DNA of 64,000 nucleotides from Atopobium massiliense (GTDB lineage: Bacteria; Actinomycetota; Coriobacteriia; Coriobacteriales; Atopobiaceae), in NCBI GenBank assembly GCA_900343135.1, contig OPYK01000003.1, positions 124,001 through 188,000 on the forward strand. Reading direction: 5' to 3'. Below, piece after piece: positions 27,901-35,560 of the stretch; within the stretch, counting starts at the first letter, position 1; every line of letters starts with the position of its first letter. The translations under genes were made by a program, and so were the position numbers. The notes beneath the pieces are model-generated. The model did no database searches. It had not been told where the DNA came from and was given only the letters and a program-made list of their open reading frames with translations.

Positions 27901-29151
27901 ATGGAACAAAAATCACAGGTACACGGACAGGTACACGCACAGGCAGCCCCGCAAGCAGCTACACCCCACAAAAAGGGTCGCTTCGGCGCATTTGGCGGTC
28001 AGTACATTCCCGAAACGCTCATGTATGCCGTCCAAGAACTCGACGACGCCTACACAACATACAAAAACGACCCTGCCTTCAACGCAGAATTGCACAACCT
28101 GCTCAACAATTACGCAGGTAGACCCTCGCTTTTGTATTACGCTCAAAAAATGACGGAAGATTTAGGCGGCGCAAAAATTTACCTTAAACGAGAAGACCTC
28201 AACCACACGGGCGCGCACAAAATTAACAACGTGCTGGGTCAGGCTCTTCTCGCGAAAAAAATGGGCAAAACACGCCTTATTGCCGAAACAGGAGCAGGTC
28301 AGCACGGCGTTGCCACAGCCACAGCGGCGGCGCTTTTCAACATGCAGTGCACCATTTTTATGGGGAAACACGACACTGAACGCCAGGCGCTTAACGTGTA
28401 TAAGATGCGCTTGTTGGGTGCCGACGTGCGCGCCGTTTCGTCGGGCACTGCAACGCTAAAAGACGCGGTAAACGAAGCGCTGCGCGAGTGGACGCGACGC
28501 ATCGACGACACGCACTATTGCATAGGTTCGGTTATGGGGCCGCACCCCTTCCCCACAATGGTTCGCGATTTTCAGGCTGTTATCTCAAAAGAAATTAAGG
28601 AGCAAATGCGCGCGCTCGAAGGAAAACTGCCCGATGCCGTGTGTGCATGCGTGGGCGGAGGCTCAAACGCCATAGGATCGTTTTATCACTTTATAAACGA
28701 TCCGCAGGTGGCGCTTTATGGTTGCGAAGCCGCAGGTAGAGGTGCCGATAGCCCCGATACCGCAGCCACGCTCACCACAGGAAGCACGGGTATTTTTCAT
28801 GGCATGAAGTCGATTTTTTGCCAGGACACGTACGGTCAAATAGCACCCGTCTACTCCATTTCGGCAGGTCTCGATTACCCAGGCATTGGCCCTGAGCACG
28901 CCTATTTGCACGAGATTGGCAGAGCGCACTACGTTCCTATTACCGATACTCAAGCGGTGGATGCCTTTGAATATCTTTCAAAAACAGAGGGCATTATTCC
29001 TGCTATCGAGTCGGCTCACGCGTTGGCATTTGCCATGCAACTTGCTAAAACTATGGACAAAACAAAAACCATCGTGGTAACGATTTCTGGACGCGGCGAT
29101 AAAGATTGCGCTGCTATTGCACGGTATAAAGGAGAAGATATTCATGACTAG
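27901..29151 (+). CDS. trpB: tryptophan synthase beta chain
   Basis: A 416-residue PLP enzyme condensing indole and serine. The start of the fold is [16 protein letters not shown], the PLP-lysine lies in [15 protein letters not shown], the Gly-rich phosphate loop is [10 protein letters not shown], and [12 protein letters not shown] and [14 protein letters not shown] are intact. A Gln/Ala/His-rich leader of about 25 residues precedes the fold. This is the standard TrpB1 type that works with TrpA. It overlaps trpA by 8 bp. Confidence 0.98.
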   Translation: MEQKSQVHGQVHAQAAPQAATPHKKGRFGAFGGQYIPETLMYAVQELDDAYTTYKNDPAFNAELHNLLNNYAGRPSLLYYAQKMTEDLGGAKIYLKREDLNHTGAHKINNVLGQALLAKKMGKTRLIAETGAGQHGVATATAAALFNMQCTIFMGKHDTERQALNVYKMRLLGADVRAVSSGTATLKDAVNEALREWTRRIDDTHYCIGSVMGPHPFPTMVRDFQAVISKEIKEQMRALEGKLPDAVCACVGGGSNAIGSFYHFINDPQVALYGCEAAGRGADSPDTAATLTTGSTGIFHGMKSIFCQDTYGQIAPVYSISAGLDYPGIGPEHAYLHEIGRAHYVPITDTQAVDAFEYLSKTEGIIPAIESAHALAFAMQLAKTMDKTKTIVVTISGRGDKDCAAIARYKGEDIHD

Positions 29152-29947
29152 TATTGCAGAAGCGTTTAACACACCAGCACACAACACCCCCGAAAACCGC
29201 ACGTCACACAAAGCTGCATTTATCCCCTTTGTTACCTGCGGCGATCCTAATATTGAAACCACCAAGCGCATCATTCTTGCCATGCAGGATGCAGGAGCCT
29301 CTCTTATTGAGCTGGGTATTCCCTTTTCCGATCCCACGGCCGAAGGCCCCGTTATTCAGGCAGCTAACGTACGCGCGCTTGCGGCAGGCACCACAACCGA
29401 CGCCATTTTTACCATGCTGAGTGAAATGCAGGGCTCCATTCATGTGCCGCTCGTCTTTATGACCTACGCTAACGTTGTATTTTCGTATGGTAAAGAAAAG
29501 TTTATGCAGCGCTGCCAAGAAGTTGGCATAGCAGGCATTATTCTTCCCGATGTGCCTTTCGAAGAAAAAGACGAGTTTGAAGCGGTGTGCGAGCGCTACA
29601 ACGTTGCTCTTATATCGCTCATTGCACCCACATCGCACGAGCGTATTGCCACAATTGCAAAAGACGCACGCGGGTTTATCTATCTTGTTTCGAGCTTGGG
29701 CACAACAGGCGAGCGCAGCCACATTACCACCGATTTGGCGTCTATTGTGCGCACTATCCGCACGTACACCACTGTTCCGTGCGCCATCGGCTTTGGTATT
29801 TCGCAGCCGCAGCAGGCAGCGCACATGGGGGCAATTGCCGATGGTGTTATTGTTGGCTCGGCCATAGTTAAGCTGGTAGAACGCTATAAAGACGATGCTG
29901 CGCGGTATATTCATGAGTATATAACGTCGATGATAGAAGCGATGTAA
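29144..29947 (+). CDS. trpA: tryptophan synthase alpha chain
   Basis: A 267-residue TIM barrel releasing indole from indole-3-glycerol phosphate. The catalytic Glu lies in [19 protein letters not shown] and the catalytic Asp in [11 protein letters not shown]; the phosphate site is FGISQP and [13 protein letters not shown] 29144 is used because AAAGGAG precedes it and the N-terminus then fits the family. Last gene of the trp operon. Confidence 0.97.
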   Translation: MTSIAEAFNTPAHNTPENRTSHKAAFIPFVTCGDPNIETTKRIILAMQDAGASLIELGIPFSDPTAEGPVIQAANVRALAAGTTTDAIFTMLSEMQGSIHVPLVFMTYANVVFSYGKEKFMQRCQEVGIAGIILPDVPFEEKDEFEAVCERYNVALISLIAPTSHERIATIAKDARGFIYLVSSLGTTGERSHITTDLASIVRTIRTYTTVPCAIGFGISQPQQAAHMGAIADGVIVGSAIVKLVERYKDDAARYIHEYITSMIEAM

Positions 29948-29972
29948 GCCGCGTGCAGGCACGCCTAAAGCC

Positions 29973-30004
29973 GCCCGCAGGCACCCGGGTGCACGTGTGC
30001 GGGC
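29973..30004. other. strong GC-rich hairpin after trpA
   Basis: GCCCGCA/TGCGGGC (29973-29979 with 29998-30004) encloses a perfect 12-bp palindrome GCACCCGGGTGC (29981-29992). No T-run follows, so it may protect the trp mRNA 3' end rather than terminate. The rest of the 458-bp gap to metQ is GC-rich and then AT-rich; no known SAM riboswitch or T-box signature is visible in it. Confidence 0.45.
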
Positions 30005-30365
30005 TGCGAAGTGTGTGCTGTACGCAGGTGCGTGCGTGTGCGCACGCGCGCGTTCCACGAGCTTGCGAGGCGCGGCTCCACAAAAACCCGTACAATTGCA
30101 CACAGAATGCTCGCAACTCGCAGCGTTTGTTTCGAGTTGTTTACGGATTCAGACAATTTTAATATTTGGAACGTGTCCGCACGCGGGCTGCCCTATCATT
30201 TTTTATGAGCTGAAACCAGCTGCTGTATGCAAACTAAGTTATACAACTTCAGTTTTATGCATATTGCACACCTGAGCAGCGATTCACATCGCATGCCAGA
30301 CAAGGGGTGCGCACACGCTAGAACTCGTTGGCGTGGCATATTGCACGCAGCACATGTATTCATTC

Positions 30366-30386
30366 GAATATGCACCAGGCATATTC
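30366..30386. promoter_or_regulatory. candidate operator immediately upstream of metQ
   Basis: A perfect inverted repeat GAATATGC-N5-GCATATTC sits just ahead of the metQ ribosome site (AAGGAGG). Two direct copies of the related GCATATTGCAC occur at 30259-30269 and 30336-30346. This arrangement looks like a cluster of binding sites for a repressor of the methionine transporter. The regulator is not identified in the window. Confidence 0.45.
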
Positions 30387-30405
30387 AATACCTTAAGGAG
30401 GCGTT

Positions 30406-31461
30406 ATGGCTCAGCAAACACATTCAGCAGATACTAACCAACCACAAAGTGTGCAGAACTCCATGCACACACAACAGAGCGCAGCCATGCGCCCCGATGC
30501 GAGTAGTTTATTCGACCAAGATGTAAGCCAAGTGGTACGCACTAAGCGCACCTTGCCGCTTAAACTTATCGCGGTGGTTGCAGCCGTGCTGGTAGTTGCC
30601 TGTGTTGCCTGGTTTGCACAGCCGCACAAGGCAGACGTTGCTAAAAAAGGCACAAAAGACAACCCCGTTGTTGTTGGCGTGGTGGGTGCAAACGATCCAC
30701 AGTGGCGTACCTTTGTCGATGAAGCGCAAAAACAGGGAATTTATGTGGAGCTTAAAAACTTCACCGACTACACGTCCGAAAACCCCGCGCTGGCGCAAGG
30801 CTCGCTCGACCTCAATGAGTTTCAACACATTTTGTACCTTGCAAACTACAACGTGAAAAACGACCAGGATTTGCAGCCTATTGGCGGTGTTGCCATTTAC
30901 CCGCTTGGCCTGTATTCCAAGCAGTTTAAGGCAAAAGAGGATATTCCTGCAAATACCACGGTTACCATTCCAAACGACGAAACCAACCAGGCGCGCGCCC
31001 TCGGCGTGCTCGAAAGCGCTGGTTTAATCAAAATTAAAAACGGATGGACGCCGTTTGTAACTCCGCGCGACATTGACAAAGAGCACTCACGTGTTCATGT
31101 TCAGCCGGTTGAGGCAGCAAAAGTTGCAAACTCGCTGTCCGACCCTTCGGTAAGCGCGGCGGTTATCAACAACGACTACATTAAAGACGCTGGTATTAAG
31201 GCGCAAGATGCACTCTTCCGCGACAGCGCCGAAACCGACACGGCAAAACCCTACGTAAACGTGTGGGTGTCGCGCAAGGAAGACGCAAACAACGAAACCT
31301 ACAAAAAGCTTGTAGAGATTTGGCATAGTGACGCTGTTTCGAAGGCGTTGTCCGACAAGCTCGACAACACGGGCGTGCTCAACAACGACAGTCCCGAAGC
31401 GCTGCAAGAAACGCTCGAAAAAACGCAGGAAGCGCTTAAAGCCTCCCTTGCATCCAAGTAA
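30406..31461 (+). CDS. metQ: methionine ABC transporter substrate-binding protein
   Basis: A 351-residue NlpA/MetQ-family protein, which binds methionine outside the membrane. The binding domain starts near 85 (VVVGVVGANDPQWRTFVDEA) and includes GSLDLNEFQHILYLANYN, IYPLGLYSKQ and TIPNDETNQARAL. The N-terminus is odd: about 50 polar residues precede the hydrophobic segment (54-69), with VVAC at 63-66 as a possible lipobox. Either it is a lipoprotein with a very long n-region or it is anchored by an uncleaved helix. It is followed by metN and metI, so the transporter is complete. Confidence 0.93.
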   Translation: MAQQTHSADTNQPQSVQNSMHTQQSAAMRPDASSLFDQDVSQVVRTKRTLPLKLIAVVAAVLVVACVAWFAQPHKADVAKKGTKDNPVVVGVVGANDPQWRTFVDEAQKQGIYVELKNFTDYTSENPALAQGSLDLNEFQHILYLANYNVKNDQDLQPIGGVAIYPLGLYSKQFKAKEDIPANTTVTIPNDETNQARALGVLESAGLIKIKNGWTPFVTPRDIDKEHSRVHVQPVEAAKVANSLSDPSVSAAVINNDYIKDAGIKAQDALFRDSAETDTAKPYVNVWVSRKEDANNETYKKLVEIWHSDAVSKALSDKLDNTGVLNNDSPEALQETLEKTQEALKASLASK

Positions 31462-31481
31462 ACACAATAGGTTATACTCAA

Positions 31482-31510
31482 AGAGCGCCCGGCGTAATGT
31501 CGGGCTCTCT
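31482..31510 (+). other. intercistronic hairpin between metQ and metN
   Basis: A 12-pair stem with one mismatch (31482-31493 with 31499-31510) and a 5-nt loop GTAAT. There is no clear T-tract. A stable hairpin here would give more binding protein than ATPase, as in many ABC operons, by partial termination or 3'-end protection. Confidence 0.55.
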
Positions 31511-31585
31511 TGCATACCGTGCGCATCGTACACCACGCACACCATGCATACTTTTCAAAACATACCTTTCGCAAACGAGGTCACT

Positions 31586-32815
31586 ATGATAACAGCAGAA
31601 GAACAACGCCCGTCGCAGGGTACAACAGATAGCGAGGCACAAACCGCCCCGCAAGACACCGCGCCTCTCATTTCGTTCAAACACGCCCATAAGGTGTTTA
31701 CAACCGGCACGTTTTCAAACAAACAGCAAAAAATCGCCCTCAACGATGTGTCACTCGACATCTACGAAGGCGACATCTTTGGTATTATCGGCTTTTCGGG
31801 CGCGGGCAAATCCACGCTCCTGCGCCTTATCAACGGGCTCGAAAAACCAACGTCGGGCAGCGTTACCGTGTTTGGAAACGACATCACCCACTACAGCGAA
31901 TCGCAGCTTCGCCCCATTCGTCAAAAAATTGGCATGATTTTCCAGCAGTTTAATCTGTTTTCGTCCAAAACAGTGGCGCAAAATGTTGAGTACCCACTCA
32001 TTCAAGACAATTGGCGAAAAGATTTTCGTCAAAAGCGTGTTGACGCACTGCTGGCATACGTAGGGCTTTCCGATTTTGCAAACAGCTATCCCGACCAGCT
32101 CTCAGGCGGCCAAAAGCAGCGTGTGGGTATTGCCCGCGCGCTTGCGCTTCAGCCAAAAATTTTGCTTGCCGACGAAGCAACCAGTGCACTCGACCCGCAA
32201 ACCACAGACGAGGTGCTCAGCCTGCTTTTGCGTGTTAACCGCGAGCTCGGCATTACCGTTGTGCTTATCACCCACCAAATGAGCGTGGTGTCGAGCATTG
32301 CGCAGCGTGTGTGCGTTATGGAAACCGGTAAAGTGGTTGAAGCGGGCAACGTCTACTCAGTATTTGCTCGTCCGCAGCAGCCCATTACCCGCACGTTTGT
32401 AGCATCGGCCATTAATACGATTCCAAGCGAGGAAACAATTGCACAGCTGCGTAGCAAACACGCAGGTAGACTCCTTACAGTTATTATGCGTGATGCCGAT
32501 GCAACAAATGGCATTGCCGATTCGGGTACGCGCATCTCGGCCATGCTCACCCACCGCAACATCACCAATAACATTTTGTGTGGCGGCGTTGACCCTGTTG
32601 CCGGCAAATCGCTTGGCTCGTTTACCTATGAGCTCTATGGCGATGCAGACCAAATGGACAGCTACATAGCCCAGCTTGCGCAGGCAAACACCGTGGTAGA
32701 TTTTGGCTCTGCCGATAACCCCATTGCCTATGCGCAGGCGTGTGAAACAGCAATTGCGCTCGATGAAGCGCGCTGCACGGCGTACATGCAATCGCTTTCT
32801 GCGCGCTCGCTTTAA
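31586..32815 (+). CDS. metN: methionine ABC transporter ATP-binding protein
   Basis: A 409-residue ATPase. Walker A is GFSGAGKST, the signature LSGGQKQR, Walker B ILLADEATSALD, the Q-loop FQQFNLF and the switch His LITHQM. The C-terminal ~85 residues form a NIL domain, the methionine-sensing regulatory domain found in MetN, which trans-inhibits transport. ATG 31586 is chosen because GAGG precedes it; longer readings run through the intercistronic hairpin. A 35-residue Gln/Thr-rich leader precedes the fold. Confidence 0.95.
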   Translation: MITAEEQRPSQGTTDSEAQTAPQDTAPLISFKHAHKVFTTGTFSNKQQKIALNDVSLDIYEGDIFGIIGFSGAGKSTLLRLINGLEKPTSGSVTVFGNDITHYSESQLRPIRQKIGMIFQQFNLFSSKTVAQNVEYPLIQDNWRKDFRQKRVDALLAYVGLSDFANSYPDQLSGGQKQRVGIARALALQPKILLADEATSALDPQTTDEVLSLLLRVNRELGITVVLITHQMSVVSSIAQRVCVMETGKVVEAGNVYSVFARPQQPITRTFVASAINTIPSEETIAQLRSKHAGRLLTVIMRDADATNGIADSGTRISAMLTHRNITNNILCGGVDPVAGKSLGSFTYELYGDADQMDSYIAQLAQANTVVDFGSADNPIAYAQACETAIALDEARCTAYMQSLSARSL

Positions 32816-32903
32816 TATGCACGCTAGACGCACCTGCTAGACGCATTCATCCACATGCTCAAGCGTTACAAACACGCAAACGCTCCAACCAAAGGACACA
32901 CAC

Positions 32904-33629
32904 ATGCTAAACACACTTCTCGGACCTACCACGCGGCTTGTTGCTGGCACAGCAAGCTGGAACGATTTTCTTGCCTACCTTAACGAAGGCTCCATTACCA
33001 GCGCAATTATCGAAACGCTCAACATTGTTGCAGTAACGCTTATTGCGGGCGGCATTATTGGCCTTGCCATCGGCGTTATTTTGTGGGGCACGCGCAAAGG
33101 TAGCTTGTTTGAAAACGCCCTCGTATACCGCGTGCTCGACCTTATTATTAACCTTATTCGCCCTATTCCGTTTATCATTTTTCTTGCCGCTGCGCAGCCA
33201 CTCACCATTGCAATTATCGGCACATCGATAGGAACAACTGCGGTGTTGTGCCCCATGATTGTGGTGTGTGGCGTAGCGTCGTCGCGCCTGGTGGAGCAAA
33301 ACCTGTTGTCGGTTGACCCCGGCATGATAGAAGCCGCACGCGCGATGGGTGTTTCTCGCTGGAATATTATTACGTCGGTGCTTATTCCCGAAGCGCTCGC
33401 GCCGCTTATTTTGAGTTATGCATTTTTGTTTATTTCGGTGCTTGATATGAGCGCGATGGCCGGCTACATCGGCGGTGGCGGCCTGGGTAACTTTGCCATT
33501 GCGTACGGTTACCAAAAGTTTAACCCCTACGTTACCTGGTGCGCTGTTGTTATCATGATTGTGCTGGTGCAAATTGTGCAGCTGCTTGCTAACGCGTTTG
33601 CCACGCACCTGCTGCGTCGTACGCATTAA
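32904..33629 (+). CDS. metI: methionine ABC transporter permease
   Basis: A 241-residue permease with about five transmembrane helices and the MetI signature LIRPIPFIIFLAA. The EAA loop that docks on MetN reads IEAARAMGVSRWNIITSVLIPEAL. The conserved end AGYIGGGGLGNFAIAYGYQ is intact. It is preceded by AAAGGA at close spacing and followed by a terminator. Confidence 0.96.
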   Translation: MLNTLLGPTTRLVAGTASWNDFLAYLNEGSITSAIIETLNIVAVTLIAGGIIGLAIGVILWGTRKGSLFENALVYRVLDLIINLIRPIPFIIFLAAAQPLTIAIIGTSIGTTAVLCPMIVVCGVASSRLVEQNLLSVDPGMIEAARAMGVSRWNIITSVLIPEALAPLILSYAFLFISVLDMSAMAGYIGGGGLGNFAIAYGYQKFNPYVTWCAVVIMIVLVQIVQLLANAFATHLLRRTH

Positions 33630-33687
33630 CGTTTTGCACATAATTGCTGGTATATAGCGATCACTGGAACATAATTGCTGGCAAAGG

Positions 33688-33748
33688 GCGAGGTTTGTCT
33701 GTTTGTACTTGAGCATGGTACTCAACGCAAAAGACACCTCGCTTTTTT
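33688..33748 (+). terminator. terminator of the met transporter operon
   Basis: GCGAGGT (33688-33694) pairs with ACCTCGC (33736-33742), extended by a TGTCT/AGACA-type pairing and an inner TTGAG/CTCAA hairpin; TTTTTT follows at 33743-33748. The enclosed structure is branched rather than a simple hairpin. Confidence 0.75.
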
Positions 33749-33766
33749 GGCGCAAAAACAGTACTG

Positions 33767-34360
33767 TCACGCTTTGTTCCTTACATCACTATCCAATTTC
33801 CATTTCATTGACTGTAAAAGGCGAATCTTTCCTACAGTTCCTTTCCAGCATAAAATTCCTAAGAAAAAGAAAATAACCGCCGATAACAATCCCACCAAAA
33901 GAGCAGGAATCCCTGTTAATTCGTAGATGAAAACAATAAATTGCGTCTTATCAATAAGCGGAATATGCAGGAAGCCTTTAAGCAATCCCATTGCCCCGGC
34001 AAGAACGCTGACGCCACACGAAAAGAAAAACGAAGCCGAACATATAGCTAATGCAGGAATCAGCGAAACCCACGCTAATGAAGCAAAAGAGTAGAATCCT
34101 AAAGCCATCATAAAATGTCTGAATGAAAAATTTTTATTCTCGACAATAGCCTTGCCAAGGTAGCTTAATGCGAAGTCCTTTGCCGGTCCCATTTCCGCAA
34201 TAATATCGTTTTCTGTCTGCCCCTGTTCCATGCGCTCATAAAATGAACTCTTGAGCTCACTTAAAATGTCAGTCTTTTCGGAAACGGGCATATATTTTAA
34301 ATATTTGTCTACCTGCGACAAATATTTCTCTAATGCACTATTGTTTGACTTGTTTCCCAT
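33767..34360 (-). CDS. DUF1700/HAAS-type membrane protein, partner of PadR regulator
   Basis: A 197-residue protein with a short helical N-terminus (KYLKYMPVSEKTDILSELKSSFYER, then ENDIIAEMGPAKDFALSYL) typical of the HAAS/DUF1700 signalling domain. Three or four transmembrane helices follow (from about 85). Such proteins are usually encoded directly behind PadR repressors, as here with a 2-bp gap, and are thought to work as one regulatory module. Base composition is clearly more AT-rich than the neighbours. Confidence 0.8.
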   Translation of the reverse strand: MGNKSNNSALEKYLSQVDKYLKYMPVSEKTDILSELKSSFYERMEQGQTENDIIAEMGPAKDFALSYLGKAIVENKNFSFRHFMMALGFYSFASLAWVSLIPALAICSASFFFSCGVSVLAGAMGLLKGFLHIPLIDKTQFIVFIYELTGIPALLVGLLSAVIFFFLGILCWKGTVGKIRLLQSMKWKLDSDVRNKA

Positions 34361-34362
34361 TG

Positions 34363-34695
34363 TTATAACTCCTTCCTTAGCTTAGAAATATCTTTCGTCA
34401 GTGTCTTCCAGTCACTGTTCAACTCATCAAGATAAGAACACCCTGATTCAGTTATTCGATAATACTTTCTCGGTGGCACACCGTCATCCGTGTTCCGCCA
34501 ATACGATTCAAGATATCCATTTTTTAATAATCGTCGTAGCAATGGATAAACCGTGTTTTCCTTTGTTTTAAGCATGGGGTAATCATCTAATGTTTGTATC
34601 AAGTCATATCCGTATCTATCTCCATCTTTAATCAGGAGAAGAATGGCATATTCAAGTGTTCCTCTTTTAATTTGCGAAATCCATTCTTCATTCAT
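34363..34695 (-). CDS. PadR-family transcriptional regulator
   Basis: A 110-residue winged-helix repressor. The N-terminal signature ISQIKRGTLEYAILLLIKDGDRYGYDL, the recognition region ENTVYPLLRRLLKNGYL and the wing region RKYYRITESG are typical of the short PadR class. ATG 34693-34695 is chosen since family members begin MNE-W and GGTGG lies upstream; a GTG at 34705-34707 is an alternative. It precedes the DUF1700 gene and probably represses this pair. The AT-rich composition suggests transfer, probably from a Firmicute-like source. Confidence 0.88.
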   Translation of the reverse strand: MNEEWISQIKRGTLEYAILLLIKDGDRYGYDLIQTLDDYPMLKTKENTVYPLLRRLLKNGYLESYWRNTDDGVPPRKYYRITESGCSYLDELNSDWKTLTKDISKLRKEL

Positions 34696-34743
34696 CAACT
34701 CCACCACCTTTCGTCAAATACGGTGCTACTGTGCCTTGACAAG

Positions 34744-34764
34744 TATAGTGTACCACACAGTATA
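34744..34764. promoter_or_regulatory. candidate PadR operator/promoter
   Basis: An imperfect inverted repeat with ends TATAGTGT and ACAGTATA lies about 50 bp upstream of the padR start, where autoregulation would be expected. TTGACA at 34736-34741 reads in the opposite direction. From here to 35063 I see no gene; it contains only AT-rich sequence. Confidence 0.35.
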
Positions 34765-35063
34765 GACGTTGTTACATAGTATCATCTGCATAACAAAAAA
34801 CACCCGCCCGTTGCCGAGTGCCTTGAACATTTGTATTCTGGTATGCCCGTATCTTCGTGCCGTCCCGGAAAGCAACCGTAATATAACTAGCTCAACCTAA
34901 AGTAGCCATTAGGTGCAATTCTGCATTGATGTGTTACTTCATACCATGTTTGTAGTACATTCAGGCTAATCTGCTCTATCTACCAGGAAAAACAATGCAC
35001 AGGGAAAATCTCGATTGCATGTTAAACACAAGGCAAGTATTTGTTTAACAAAAAAGTTGAGCG

Positions 35064-35255
35064 ATATTAGAAAATTACCCCACTTTGACACGCGTTTTGA
35101 GCCCAAAAATTGGTCCTTGGGGCAAAATTGCGAAGTAGTCAAAAATGCCCCAACGCTCCTGCCTGGGCATTTGCAAAACGCAGTTTTTTGCAGCGTGCTG
35201 CGGTGCGCTTGAGCGACGCCGAAACGCGTGTCAAAGTGGGGTAATTTTCTAATAT
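35064..35255. mobile_element. MITE-like element with perfect 34-bp terminal inverted repeats
   Basis: Positions 35064-35097 and 35222-35255 are exact inverted copies (beginning ATATTAGAAAATTACCCC). The 124-bp interior has no credible gene but carries further pairings, such as GGGGCA/TGCCCC and repeated GCAAAA/TTTTGC words. The size, terminal repeats and absence of a transposase fit a non-autonomous element mobilised in trans. A clear target-site duplication is not visible. It lies between the transferred padR module and tRNA-Gly. An open frame running across it is a by-product of the inverted repeat. Confidence 0.7.
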
Positions 35256-35305
35256 GAGGCAAAAAGTTTTGTAAGCGTGTATGGTAAAAAGCACCGCGCA
35301 CTATT

Positions 35306-35348
35306 AAAAAGCGCTGCAACGAGCATAAACTCGTCTGCAACGCTTTTT
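35306..35348 (-). terminator. terminator of tRNA-Gly
   Basis: AAAAAGCG...CGCTTTTT with an inner ACGAG/CTCGT stem and loop CATAAA. On the minus strand it ends in GCTTTTTAAT and lies 17 bp past the tRNA 3' end. The symmetry lets it act on both strands. Confidence 0.8.
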
Positions 35349-35364
35349 CTTTAATCGCAATATA

Positions 35365-35439
35365 TGGAGCGGGCAACGGGATTCGAACCCGCGCATGATG
35401 GCTTGGGAAGCCATTGCCTTACCACTTGGCGATGCCCGC
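35365..35439 (-). tRNA. tRNA-Gly(CCC)
   Basis: The reverse complement has acceptor GCGGGCA/TGCCCGC, anticodon stem ATGGC/GCCAT with loop TTCCCAA (anticodon CCC, reads GGG), T-loop TTCGAAT, discriminator T as usual for tRNA-Gly, and encoded CCA. Confidence 0.95.
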
Positions 35440-35560
35440 ATAATACCTGGTTAACGAAGGTGCAGCCAAACTCAAGCGCATACAACGCAACCACAACCGT
35501 ATTGTACCATGCACGCACGCACGAGCACAACACGCGCACAACATCCACGCGTCACTACAC

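Noticed and set aside
29948-30405. SAM riboswitch or Met T-box in front of the methionine transporter
   Set aside because: I looked for the T-box core GGTGGNACCGCG and for S-box-type GGC-AACC patterns and found neither. Only the inverted-repeat sites remain.
35064-35255. CRISPR array or terminator pair
   Set aside because: There are two long arms in inverse orientation, not several direct repeats with spacers, and the arms are too far apart for a terminator.
34966-35376. A 136-codon minus-strand frame across the MITE-like element
   Set aside because: It is generated by the inverted repeats reading open on both sides. There is no ribosome site and no protein-like composition.
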